Shown: positions 23,711-31,194, numbered from the stretch's first letter. The stretch: DNA of 34,427 bases from RGIG8775 sp045128735 (GCA_045128735.1 JBGVRT010000046.1:1-34427); one strand, 5' to 3'. Made by a program: numbers and translations. The notes: a model not told the origin generated them from the letters alone.

Positions 23711-23739
23711 AGTATACCATAAAACTGCACTAACTTCAA
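23711..23739 (-). promoter_or_regulatory. Sigma-A-type promoter of yhaO-yhaN
   Basis: Minus strand: TTGAAG (23739-23734), 17-bp spacer, TATACT (23716-23711), 31 bases before the yhaO start codon. Confidence 0.8.
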
Positions 23740-23784
23740 GAGGATTTTGCAAAAGATTTATACAATCTGTAAAAATAAAATTCC

Positions 23785-23813
23785 TTGACAATAAAGCGAT
23801 TTTATAATATAAT
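23785..23813 (+). promoter_or_regulatory. Strong sigma-A-type promoter of nfnAB
   Basis: TTGACA (23785-23790), 17-bp spacer, TATAAT (23808-23813): full consensus in both boxes. It is divergent from the yhaO promoter. Confidence 0.92.
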
Positions 23814-23864
23814 ATATTATGTGTAATTGTTTATAAAATTCCGCTTTGGAAGAAGGGTAAAAGA

Positions 23865-24713
23865 ATGTACAAAATAGTAAAGAAAAAAATACTCAACCCC
23901 ACAGTAACGCTTATGGAGATAGAAGCCCCCCTCGTTGCAAAGTCTGCAGAGCCGGGACAGTTTATTATTCTCCGCGTTGACAGTGAGGGCGAGCGTATAC
24001 CGCTTACCGTTGCAGATTACGACAGAGAAAAGGGAACGGTAACGGTTATATATCAGATAGTCGGTGCCACCACAGAAAAGCTTAACCGCAAGGAGGAGGG
24101 CGAGTTCATCGAGGACTTTGCGGGCCCCCTTGGCAGAGCAACCGAGACCGAAGGACTTAAAAAAGTAGCGGTTGTCGGCGGCGGTGTGGGCTGTGCCATA
24201 GCATATCCCGTGGCAAAAAAGCTTCACGAAATGGGCTGTGAGGTGCACTCCATAGTCGGTTTCAGAAATAAAGACCTTGTTATTCTTGAGGACGAGTTCA
24301 GACAGAATTCCACAAAGCTTGTGCTTATGTCGGACGACGGAAGCGCAGGAGAAAAGGGTCTTGTTACCGATGCGCTCCGCAAGCTTATTGAAAGCGGCGA
24401 AAAGTACGACCGCGTTATCACAATAGGTCCGCTTGTTATGATGAAATTCGTCTGCAAGCTGACAAAGGAGTTTGAAATTCCCACAGTGGCAAGTATGAAC
24501 CCCATTATGATAGACGGAACGGGAATGTGCGGCGGATGCCGCCTTACCGTTGGCGGAAAGACCAAATTTGCCTGCGTGGACGGTCCCGAGTTTGACGGAC
24601 ACGAAATAGACTTCGACGAGGCAATGGCAAGAAGCGCAATGTACAAGCCCTTTGAGCGTCACGCCCACGAGGAGACCTGCAACCTGTTTGCAAAGGAGAA
24701 GAACAATGGCTAA
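23865..24713 (+). CDS. nfnA: NfnA, ferredoxin-NADP+ oxidoreductase small subunit
   Basis: FAD- and [2Fe-2S]-containing subunit of the NADH-dependent reduced ferredoxin:NADP+ oxidoreductase, a cytoplasmic electron-bifurcating complex balancing NADH, NADPH and ferredoxin. The 282-residue protein has an FAD-binding barrel (PGQFIILRVD about 31-40; ERIPLTVADYD about 45-55), the nucleotide-binding loop VVGGGVGCAIAYPVAK near 104-119, and the C-terminal cluster segment GTGMCGGCRLTVGG followed by FACVDGPEF. The large subunit gene follows with an 8-base overlap. A sulfide dehydrogenase or dihydroorotate dehydrogenase K-type subunit is similar, but the GltA-like partner supports Nfn. Confidence 0.88.
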   Translation: MYKIVKKKILNPTVTLMEIEAPLVAKSAEPGQFIILRVDSEGERIPLTVADYDREKGTVTVIYQIVGATTEKLNRKEEGEFIEDFAGPLGRATETEGLKKVAVVGGGVGCAIAYPVAKKLHEMGCEVHSIVGFRNKDLVILEDEFRQNSTKLVLMSDDGSAGEKGLVTDALRKLIESGEKYDRVITIGPLVMMKFVCKLTKEFEIPTVASMNPIMIDGTGMCGGCRLTVGGKTKFACVDGPEFDGHEIDFDEAMARSAMYKPFERHAHEETCNLFAKEKNNG

Positions 24714-26088
24714 TATGTCGCTTAAGAAAAACGAGATGCCCTCGCAGGCACCCGACGTAAGAAATAAAAACTTTCTCGAGGTTGCCCTCGGATATACCCC
24801 CGAGCAGGCGGTGGACGAGGCAAAAAGATGCCTTAACTGCAAAAACAAGCCCTGCGTGGGTGGTTGTCCCGTTAAAATTTACATACCCGAGTTTATCGCC
24901 AAGGTGGCAGAGGGCGAGTTTGAGGAAGCATATAAGATAATCGCAAAATCAAGCTCACTCCCCGCAGTTTGCGGACGCGTCTGCCCGCAGGAAAGCCAGT
25001 GCGAGCAAAAGTGCGTGCGCGGTATCAAGGGCGAGCCCGTGGCTATCGGACGCCTTGAAAGATTCGTTGCCGACTATCATAACGCTAACTGCAACCAAAA
25101 GGCTGTCGCTCCCGAAAGTAACGGTCATAAGGTGGCGGTTGTCGGCTCGGGTCCCAGCGGTCTTGCCTGCGCGGGCGACCTTGCCAAAAAGGGATATGAG
25201 GTAACTGTCTTTGAGGCGCTCCATACCGCAGGCGGCGTGCTTGTTTACGGTATTCCCGAGTTCAGACTTCCAAAGAAAATCGTGAAAAAGGAAATCGAAA
25301 CCCTTAAAGAGCTTGGCGTAAAGATTGAGACAAACGTAATTATAGGTAAAACCATCTCGGTTGATGCGCTCATGGACGAGTACGGCTTTGAGTCGGTGTT
25401 CATCGGTTCGGGCGCAGGTCTGCCCAAGTTTATGAATATAAAGGGCGAAAACCTTAACGGTGTTTACTCGGCAAACGAGTTCTTGACGAGAGTAAATCTT
25501 ATGAAAGCATATAAGCCCGACAGCGCAACACCTATTCAGCACGGAAAGAACGTGGTTGTAGTTGGCGGCGGTAACGTGGCAATGGACGCGGCGCGCTGCG
25601 CAAAGCGTCTTGGTGCTGAGGTGACTATCGTCTACAGAAGAACCGAATCCGAGCTCCCCGCAAGACACGAGGAGGTTGAGCACGCAAAGGAAGAGGGAAT
25701 AATCTTCAAGCTCCTTACTAACCCCGTGGAAATAAAGGGAGCAGACGGCTGGGTCAGCGGCATAGTGTGTCAGAGAATGGAGCTTTCCGAACCCGACGAG
25801 TCGGGGCGCGCACGTCCCGTAGCGGTTGAGGGAAGCAAGTTCGAGATTGAGGCAGACTCGGTAATTATGGCAATAGGCACCTCTCCCAATCCGCTTATCA
25901 AGTCAACCACAAAAGGACTTGAGACCGAAAGATGGGGCGGTATTATTGCCGACGAAAAAGGACTCACCTCAAGAGAGGGAATATACGCAGGCGGTGACGC
26001 CGTCACGGGCGCGGCAACCGTAATACTCGCAATGGGCGCAGGCAAAACCGCCGCCGCCGCCATTGATGAGTATATTATGAATAAATAA
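24706..26088 (+). CDS. nfnB: NfnB, GltA-like large subunit of NfnAB
   Basis: Large subunit of the bifurcating complex, related to the glutamate synthase small chain (GltA). The 460-residue protein has N-terminal iron-sulfur motifs (CLNCKNKPCVGGCPV about 43-57; CGRVCPQESQCEQKC about 88-102). The FAD site is VVGSGPSGLACAGDLAKKGY, and the NAD(P)H site is VVVVGGGNVAMDAARCAKRL. A C-terminal GGDAVTGAATVILAMGAGK closes the flavin domain. ATG 24706 follows AAGGAG in the end of nfnA and overlaps its stop; ATG 24715 is a less likely alternative. No glutamate synthase large subunit is nearby, which supports the Nfn reading. Confidence 0.88.
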   Translation: MANMSLKKNEMPSQAPDVRNKNFLEVALGYTPEQAVDEAKRCLNCKNKPCVGGCPVKIYIPEFIAKVAEGEFEEAYKIIAKSSSLPAVCGRVCPQESQCEQKCVRGIKGEPVAIGRLERFVADYHNANCNQKAVAPESNGHKVAVVGSGPSGLACAGDLAKKGYEVTVFEALHTAGGVLVYGIPEFRLPKKIVKKEIETLKELGVKIETNVIIGKTISVDALMDEYGFESVFIGSGAGLPKFMNIKGENLNGVYSANEFLTRVNLMKAYKPDSATPIQHGKNVVVVGGGNVAMDAARCAKRLGAEVTIVYRRTESELPARHEEVEHAKEEGIIFKLLTNPVEIKGADGWVSGIVCQRMELSEPDESGRARPVAVEGSKFEIEADSVIMAIGTSPNPLIKSTTKGLETERWGGIIADEKGLTSREGIYAGGDAVTGAATVILAMGAGKTAAAAIDEYIMNK

Positions 26089-26095
26089 AAAGCAG

Positions 26096-26127
26096 GGCTG
26101 AATTATCAAGATTCAGCCTTTGTTTTT
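26096..26127 (+). terminator. Rho-independent terminator of nfnAB
   Basis: GGCTGAAT (26096-26103) pairs with ATTCAGCC (26111-26118) around 7 bases, followed by TTTGTTTTT. It lies 7 bases after the stop codon. Confidence 0.88.
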
Positions 26128-26218
26128 GTCTTGGTTGGTCAAAAAGGCTAAAAGAGGAAAATAATGGGTTAATATTTTTTGAACATTTCTAAGATACGCC
26201 AATTTTTGGTGTTTTGTA

Positions 26219-26227
26219 TGTTATAAT
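26219..26227 (+). promoter_or_regulatory. Extended -10 promoter candidate for the subtilase gene
   Basis: TGTTATAAT (26219-26227) gives a perfect TATAAT with a TGn extension. No good -35 is at 17 bp (the bases are GCCAAT-like), so this would be an extended -10 promoter. Confidence 0.5.
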
Positions 26228-26247
26228 AGATGTGAAAGGAGGACAAA

Positions 26248-26268
26248 GTGAAGAAAAATTGTAAGTAA
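26248..26268 (+). CDS. Possible 6-codon leader peptide upstream of the subtilase
   Basis: GTG start behind a near-perfect ribosome binding site (AAAGGAGG, 5 bases before GTG) opens a frame reading MKKNCK then TAA. It ends 37 bases before the subtilase start, which has its own site. It resembles the subtilase N-terminus (MKKKN), so it could be a decayed duplicate start rather than a working leader. Confidence 0.35.
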   Translation: MKKNCK

Positions 26269-26305
26269 GCACGTAAATCAATGAGGTTTTAGAGAGGAGA
26301 ACGTT

Positions 26306-28306
26306 ATGAAGAAAAAGAATTTATTTTCGATAGTTTTAGCCGTAATAATGTTAGTTAATATGATGATTTTTCCCCAAAGTGTTTCAGCGTTAGAGGAAAG
26401 TGTGCCGTGGCAGGAGAAAATTGACGATGAAGTATACGAGTCTCCTATATATGAAAATGGAAAAAGGTTGATTTATATAGACCGTGTAAATATTCCAAAG
26501 GAGACCGTTTCAAAGTACCTGTTGAAAAATTATAAATACAGTGTGGACGTATACGAAAACCAGGCGCGGTACGAGGCTGAAATTGTTCCCGCAGTTACGG
26601 CTCTCGTTGTCGCTGAGTTGGGAGAAACTGCGGCGTATAGCACACAGGCACAATTTGAACTGACAGGCGAAAGAATGTCGGCCGTTGACCTTGCTTTGTC
26701 AGAGGACTATGACAACTATATTATGGCGAAAAGGTCTGCTACCAAGGATTTGTATATTGCTTCAAATGAAAGCTTCTTGGAAGATAACATAGAGAATGAG
26801 GAAGATATTGTATATCAAGGCAAATATACTTCGTCGTTTATTTTGTATGCAACAGATGAAGAAATAGAAAAATATGCGAAGTGTGCGGATGTAGAACTCA
26901 TAGTGCCATTCTATAACGATGTACAAACAGTATCTTCAATTCCAGAGGAGCAGACACAAATTGGTGTTGACTCGACTTTCGGAACAAAAAGCTCTCAATA
27001 TAATTCTGGAAATGGATATAAAGGAACAGGGGTGAAAATAGGGATAATTGAGGCTGCGAATGGAAAATTTGATTCTAATGCTCCGCAACTTAGTTCGATA
27101 AGTGGTGGGAGACTTAAATATTTGGGAAATGTTAATAATAGCACAGAGACAAATACTGATCCAGAGGCTCCCGACCACGCTACCTGTGTAACTTCATTGA
27201 TTGTAGGGCAAGAATATACTGTAGATGGTTGTACATACGAGGGAGTTGTTCCTTTGGCTACGGCATATCAAATTGGCATAGACACAATTGGTGATGTTTT
27301 ACAAGCAGTTGATGATCTAATTGATTTGGGCGTTTCGGTTATAAATTATAGTGGCGGATCTGAGTTTCTTAGCTCAGATTATTATGCCGGATTTGATGGG
27401 AAAATAGATGATTATATTGAAACGTCAGGAATAACCTTTGTAGTTTCTGCCGGAAATGAATTTGGTTCTGTTACCTCTCCTGCTATGGCATATAATGCGA
27501 TTACAGTCGGTAATCTCCATACCAAGAGATATAGAAAAGGAGATGGAACTTGGCAAGATTTGAATGATAGATATTATAACAATTTTGAGGTTAATCTATC
27601 TTCTTCATACATAGAAGACGAAAATCTTGCTAATAAGCCGGATGTTGTAGCCCCTGGAACTGGTATAGAAGTTCCATTGTCATCGTCTTATGTGGATAAT
27701 TTAATTGGAACAAGTTTTTCCGCACCGTTAGTTACAGGTATTGTTGCCCAATTACATCAGGCTAAACCTTTTTTTAGAATTAATCACACAGCAACCAAAG
27801 CTATTATTATTGCCGGGGCAAGTCACGAATATGTATACGACAGCAATAGTGATACAGCGATAGTTAATAATATATTTCTTAGAGAAAAAAGTGGTGCAGG
27901 CTTGGTTAATGCAAAAAAGTCTATGGAAATAGCACTTTCTAATCTTTACACGACCGAACAGTTTCCTGTTGGTAGCTATACAACCAATATTCCCGATATA
28001 GACCCTTGCGGTGAATTTACTGCTCTTTCGGGAAAGAAAGTTAGATTGGTTATGACCTTTAGCAAATTAGGTGCAACAGAAGTTCCGAGCACAGGATTAG
28101 TCGATAATGTCAATTTTGCGGTGTATAATTATAATACAGATGAATTAGTTGCTTGGAATTCAGATGCTTACAACAATGTTGAAATCGTTGAGTTTGAAGT
28201 TGCCCAAACCACACCGTTTTATATTGTTGCCTATATGCCCGATTTTACACCAAGGAATAACGGTGATTATTTAACCGTGTCATTTGCCTGTATAATGACT
28301 GGATAA
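26306..28306 (+). CDS. Secreted S8-family subtilase with Glu in place of catalytic Asp
   Basis: A 666-residue secreted protein of the subtilisin fold. It has a signal peptide (MKKKNLFSIVLAVIMLVN, cut near SVSA at 28-29), a long N-terminal region that may be a propeptide (about 30-215), the S8 domain (about 225-550), and a beta-rich C-terminal part. His291 lies in PDHATCV, Asn384 (oxyanion) in SAGNEFG, and Ser470 in GTSFSAPLVTG. At the Asp position the protein reads VKIGIIEAANG, giving Glu249. Activity is therefore uncertain: it could be an active variant or a pseudoprotease. The start follows AGAGGAGAAC. A lipoprotein gene follows 27 bases later and is probably co-expressed. Base composition here is visibly AT-richer than the flanks. 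Confidence 0.85.
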   Translation: MKKKNLFSIVLAVIMLVNMMIFPQSVSALEESVPWQEKIDDEVYESPIYENGKRLIYIDRVNIPKETVSKYLLKNYKYSVDVYENQARYEAEIVPAVTALVVAELGETAAYSTQAQFELTGERMSAVDLALSEDYDNYIMAKRSATKDLYIASNESFLEDNIENEEDIVYQGKYTSSFILYATDEEIEKYAKCADVELIVPFYNDVQTVSSIPEEQTQIGVDSTFGTKSSQYNSGNGYKGTGVKIGIIEAANGKFDSNAPQLSSISGGRLKYLGNVNNSTETNTDPEAPDHATCVTSLIVGQEYTVDGCTYEGVVPLATAYQIGIDTIGDVLQAVDDLIDLGVSVINYSGGSEFLSSDYYAGFDGKIDDYIETSGITFVVSAGNEFGSVTSPAMAYNAITVGNLHTKRYRKGDGTWQDLNDRYYNNFEVNLSSSYIEDENLANKPDVVAPGTGIEVPLSSSYVDNLIGTSFSAPLVTGIVAQLHQAKPFFRINHTATKAIIIAGASHEYVYDSNSDTAIVNNIFLREKSGAGLVNAKKSMEIALSNLYTTEQFPVGSYTTNIPDIDPCGEFTALSGKKVRLVMTFSKLGATEVPSTGLVDNVNFAVYNYNTDELVAWNSDAYNNVEIVEFEVAQTTPFYIVAYMPDFTPRNNGDYLTVSFACIMTG

Positions 28307-28333
28307 AATTTTCTATTCTATGCGGAGGATATT

Positions 28334-28966
28334 ATGAAAAAATTTTTATTGGTGTTACTGTTGGTATTTGCAGCGATTGTTATATTATCCGGATGTGAAA
28401 GTGAGCCCGAGACCCCCAAAACGATATATGACTACGGTGTAAATATCACCGAGTCTGATTATGAGATAAGCGGAAAAATAGAAAGTGCTTTTGTTGGCAA
28501 CAAAATTATTGTAAGCAAGGTTGCCTTATCTGAATGGGAGGAAAAAGGTGCGGACAGTAAGGTGTGGGTTGGAATTGAGGCATTCGATGCATACGTTGCT
28601 GTCCCAAGACTGTCGGATGAATATAACAAAAACTATTGGCTTTGGTATGAACATGACTATTACGCAAAGGAGCACCCTGACACGTATGAAACAATCACAA
28701 CGGTAGACGGAGAAATTCAGAAAATAACAAACGAGGAACTGAGAGACCAATACAAGAAAAATATGGACGAATTTATGGAAGAATTTAAGAAGAACAATAT
28801 GTCCGAGCTTGAGAAACATATCAAACAGTTGGGAATCGAATGTTCCACGAATGATCAGTACGTTCTCGCAAAGCTTGATTGGGAACAGTTGCTGACTCTG
28901 TTGGATACTCATTTTGTTCTGATAGCAGTATGTGATACGAATCCGAGACCCACAAGCGTCGGATGA
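28334..28966 (+). CDS. Hypothetical lipoprotein
   Basis: A 210-residue predicted lipoprotein of unknown function. The signal peptide MKKFLLVLLLVFAAIVILSGC ends in a lipobox with Cys21. The mature part is rich in charged residues and aromatic residues (NKNYWLWYEHDYYAKEHPD), followed by a helical KK/EE-rich stretch (about 135-170). I do not recognise the family. Start follows GCGGAGGAT. Adjacent position after the subtilase suggests a shared envelope role, such as a substrate, inhibitor or anchor of the protease (inference). Confidence 0.75.
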   Translation: MKKFLLVLLLVFAAIVILSGCESEPETPKTIYDYGVNITESDYEISGKIESAFVGNKIIVSKVALSEWEEKGADSKVWVGIEAFDAYVAVPRLSDEYNKNYWLWYEHDYYAKEHPDTYETITTVDGEIQKITNEELRDQYKKNMDEFMEEFKKNNMSELEKHIKQLGIECSTNDQYVLAKLDWEQLLTLLDTHFVLIAVCDTNPRPTSVG

Positions 28967-28978
28967 GAAAAAATTATA

Positions 28979-29004
28979 AAGGAGCTGACCTCGGTCAGCT
29001 CCTT
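28979..29004 (+). terminator. Terminator of the subtilase-lipoprotein unit
   Basis: A perfect 11-bp stem (28979-28989 with 28994-29004) with loop CTCG, followed by ATTCGTTTTC, a weak T tract. Its arm AAGGAGCTGA is the same as in the terminator at 18764. Confidence 0.75.
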
Positions 29005-29149
29005 ATTCGTTTTCACGCACCAAACCGCCTCCAAATAAATATTCTGTTAATGGGGAAATAATTTGCCCTCCGTGTATAAGTTCTCGGAAACCGTGGCAAG
29101 AATATGTGTACAGAAGTAAATGCTCACGGAGAAAGAAAGAGAGAAATTT

Positions 29150-29542
29150 ATGAGTGTGAAACGAGGAGATATCTATTACGCGGACTTAAGTCCCGTAGTC
29201 GGCTCGGAGCAGGGCGGACTGAGACCCGTGCTTATAATTCAGAACGACATAGGAAACAGATACAGCCCGACGGTCATTGCGGCGGCGATTACATCAAGAA
29301 TGAGCAAGACTCATTTGCCTACTCATATAGATATATTCGCCGAGAAAGCGGGACTGTCAAAGGATTCGGTGGTGCTTCTTGAACAGGTGCGTACCCTTGA
29401 CAAAAAGCGTCTTAAGGAAAAAATGGGACATCTTGACGACGACGTGATGAGCATCGTTAACTCGGCAATAGCCGTTAGCTTCGGTCTCGACACATCAACG
29501 CCCGTAAGCGGAAACGACGGTGTCACAGTGGCTCAAATGTAA
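29150..29542 (+). CDS. MazF/PemK-family endoribonuclease toxin without visible antitoxin
   Basis: Predicted sequence-specific mRNA endoribonuclease of the MazF/PemK/EndoA family. The 130-residue protein has the family start (VKRGDIYYADLSPVVGSEQGGLRPVLIIQND), AAAITSRMSKTHLPTHI, and the VVLLEQVRTLDKKRL segment. All are typical of Bacillota EndoA. ATG 29150 follows AGAGAGAAAT; the frame is open further upstream to 29120 but the family starts here. No MazE-type gene lies in the 183 bases upstream, and the downstream gene is a thioesterase behind a terminator. It may be regulated by a distant antitoxin or have a housekeeping role. Confidence 0.88.
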   Translation: MSVKRGDIYYADLSPVVGSEQGGLRPVLIIQNDIGNRYSPTVIAAAITSRMSKTHLPTHIDIFAEKAGLSKDSVVLLEQVRTLDKKRLKEKMGHLDDDVMSIVNSAIAVSFGLDTSTPVSGNDGVTVAQM

Positions 29543-29557
29543 ATTTTCTGTTTCCTA

Positions 29558-29586
29558 TTGACTTTACGGCAAATTTTATATAAAAT
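29558..29586 (+). promoter_or_regulatory. Sigma-A-type promoter of the thioesterase gene
   Basis: TTGACT (29558-29563), 17-bp spacer, TAAAAT (29581-29586). Its -10 box overlaps the left arm of the terminator at 29582-29614. Confidence 0.7.
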
Positions 29587-29614
29587 AGGAGTTGTTTACA
29601 GCTCCTATTTTTTT
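29582..29614 (+). terminator. Terminator of the mazF-like gene, overlapping the next promoter
   Basis: AAAATAGGAG (29582-29591) pairs with CTCCTATTTT (29602-29611) around a 10-base loop, with seven T at 29608-29614. Transcripts started from the overlapping promoter would begin near 29593, in the loop, and would lack the left arm. Confidence 0.8.
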
Positions 29615-29624
29615 GAGGTGAAAT

Positions 29625-30353
29625 ATGATACATAGCGAAAAATACAGAACCACCTGGCACGATACCGACTGCAATCGCAACGTGCGCCCTACCGCGGTGC
29701 TGACCTACTTTGAGGAGACCTCAAATCTCCATATGATAGCCGTAGGACAGCCGCTTGACAAGGTGCGCGACGATGTGGGGCTTGGCTTTATTCTTTCGAG
29801 GCTTACAATGAAATTTTATAAGCCTATAGGGTCGTACAGGGATATAAAGGTGGACACCTGGACAAGCGAGGGGCGGGCATTCAGCACGCTGAGAAGCTTC
29901 AGACTTTACGACGGTGACGAGGTTGCCGCCGAGGCGCTTTCGCTTTGGGCACTCGTTGACGTAAACGAGCGTAAGCCCGTGAAAATATCGAGCTACGATT
30001 TCGGATTTGAGCACGAGCTGCCCTTGGAGCTTGACGCGCCGAGCCGCGTGGCTTTCCCAAAGGACTTGGAGCTTGAAAAGGTTGGCGATCGCAAGATATT
30101 TTTCAGCGATTGCGACTATAATATGCATATGAACAATACGCGCTATCCCGATATGATTTGTGACTTTTTACCCGATCCGAAAAATTGTCACCTTGAGTCG
30201 CTTACGCTCTCCTTTGTGCACGAGGCGGCAATGGGGCATACTTTGTCGGTTTACCGCGCAATGAAAGACGAGAACACTTACCTTTTCCGCACCGTAGACG
30301 AAAACGGCGCAACCTGCCTCGAAGCCGAGGCGAGGGTTGGGGTATTGAAATGA
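29625..30353 (+). CDS. Acyl-ACP thioesterase
   Basis: Predicted acyl-[acyl-carrier-protein] thioesterase (FatA/FatB-like) that releases free fatty acids from ACP. The 242-residue protein is a double hot-dog: first repeat with DTDCNRNVRPTAVLTYFEET (14-33) and FILSRLTMKFYKPIGSYRDI, second with FFSDCDYNMHMNNTRYPDM around residue 160, the Asn-x-His motif of the active site. Length fits bacterial members. Start follows GAGGTG with ideal spacing. The small Xre gene downstream may share its transcript. Confidence 0.9.
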   Translation: MIHSEKYRTTWHDTDCNRNVRPTAVLTYFEETSNLHMIAVGQPLDKVRDDVGLGFILSRLTMKFYKPIGSYRDIKVDTWTSEGRAFSTLRSFRLYDGDEVAAEALSLWALVDVNERKPVKISSYDFGFEHELPLELDAPSRVAFPKDLELEKVGDRKIFFSDCDYNMHMNNTRYPDMICDFLPDPKNCHLESLTLSFVHEAAMGHTLSVYRAMKDENTYLFRTVDENGATCLEAEARVGVLK

Positions 30354-30412
30354 GTTCCGAAAAATTTGCAAAATGTTATCGTTATTCATTATTTTGTTTT
30401 GGAGGTGTTATT

Positions 30413-30622
30413 TTGTATCCGCGTATTCGTGATTTGCGTGAGGACAGAGACCTTAACCAAACCCAGCTTGCAAAAAAGCTCGGAATGTCTCAAACGGGAT
30501 ATTCGAAATACGAAACAGGTGAAAATGATATTCCCACAGCTATTTTGATTAAGCTTGCTAAATTTTATAACACAAGCATTGATTATTTATTGGGAGAGAC
30601 CGATAACCCTAAGCGATATTAA
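30413..30622 (+). CDS. Small Xre-family helix-turn-helix regulator
   Basis: A 69-residue Cro/C1-type DNA-binding protein that is almost all HTH_3 domain: IRDLREDRDLNQTQLAKKL, then MSQTGYSKYETGENDIPTAI, then FYNTSIDYLLGETDNP. I chose TTG 30413 because it follows GGAGG by 7 bases and gives the usual MYPRIRDLRED start. An in-frame ATG at 30350 overlaps the thioesterase stop (ATGA) and would add 21 non-family residues without a good site. Its target genes are unknown. It is followed by a terminator that touches its stop codon. Confidence 0.85.
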   Translation: MYPRIRDLREDRDLNQTQLAKKLGMSQTGYSKYETGENDIPTAILIKLAKFYNTSIDYLLGETDNPKRY

Positions 30623-30651
30623 AAGGAAGCATCAAAAGGCTTCCTTTTTTT
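30621..30651 (+). terminator. Rho-independent terminator after the Xre gene
   Basis: AAAAGGAAGC (30621-30630) with GCTTCCTTTT (30639-30648), loop of 8, and seven T ending at 30651. The left arm begins inside the stop codon. Confidence 0.9.
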
Positions 30652-30660
30652 GCGTTGTTA

Positions 30661-30689
30661 TTGACAATCTCTCATAAAAATGTTAAAAT
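30661..30689 (+). promoter_or_regulatory. Sigma-A-type promoter of the C_GCAxxG_C_C gene
   Basis: TTGACA (30661-30666), 17-bp spacer, TAAAAT (30684-30689) with TGT before it. It starts 10 bases after the preceding terminator's T tract. Confidence 0.8.
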
Positions 30690-30717
30690 TAATTTGAAAA
30701 ATATTGGAGGTTCAAAA

Positions 30718-31164
30718 ATGGGAAAATACGGAAAAAAGGCAAAGACATTATTTGAAGAAGGCTACAACTGCGCGCAGGCGGTTTTCGGCGCGTTTTCCGA
30801 CGTGACGGGAATCGGATTTGAAACCTCGCTCAAGCTTTCGTCGGGCTTTGGCGGCGGTATGGGCAGAATGAGAGAGGTCTGCGGTGCGGTGAGCGGTATG
30901 TTTATGGTGCTTGACGCACTTGAGGGCTACACCTCGCCTACAGATAACGAGGCAAAAAAAGAGCTTTACGCGAAAATACAGAAATTGGCAGGAGAGTTCA
31001 AGGCTGAAAACGGCAGTATAATTTGCCGTGAACTGCTTGGAGGAATTCCATCAAGCACTCCAAAGCCCACCGAGCGAAGCCCCGAGTTTTATAAAAAACG
31101 CCCCTGCGGAGAGCTTGTGGAAATAGCGGCGGATATTGTAGCCAATCACCTTGGGATAAATTGA
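30718..31164 (+). CDS. C_GCAxxG_C_C family protein
   Basis: A 148-residue small protein of the C_GCAxxG_C_C family, thought to be redox- or metal-related from its conserved Cys residues; the reaction is unknown. The pattern is readable: YNCAQAVFGAF (about 16-26), GGGMGRMREVCGAVSGMFMVL (about 46-66), a Cys in SIICRELL (about 101) and one in RPCGELV (about 128). ATG 30718 follows GGAGG; a longer open frame before it covers the promoter. The SASA esterase follows 30 bases later and may be co-transcribed. Confidence 0.85.
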   Translation: MGKYGKKAKTLFEEGYNCAQAVFGAFSDVTGIGFETSLKLSSGFGGGMGRMREVCGAVSGMFMVLDALEGYTSPTDNEAKKELYAKIQKLAGEFKAENGSIICRELLGGIPSSTPKPTERSPEFYKKRPCGELVEIAADIVANHLGIN

Positions 31165-31194
31165 TATTGCGGAAACGAAAAAAGGAGATCGATT

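Noticed and set aside
30350..30412. N-terminal extension of the Xre regulator starting at the ATG overlapping the thioesterase stop.
   Set aside because: The 21 added residues do not fit the family, while TTG 30413 has a strong ribosome binding site and gives the family start.
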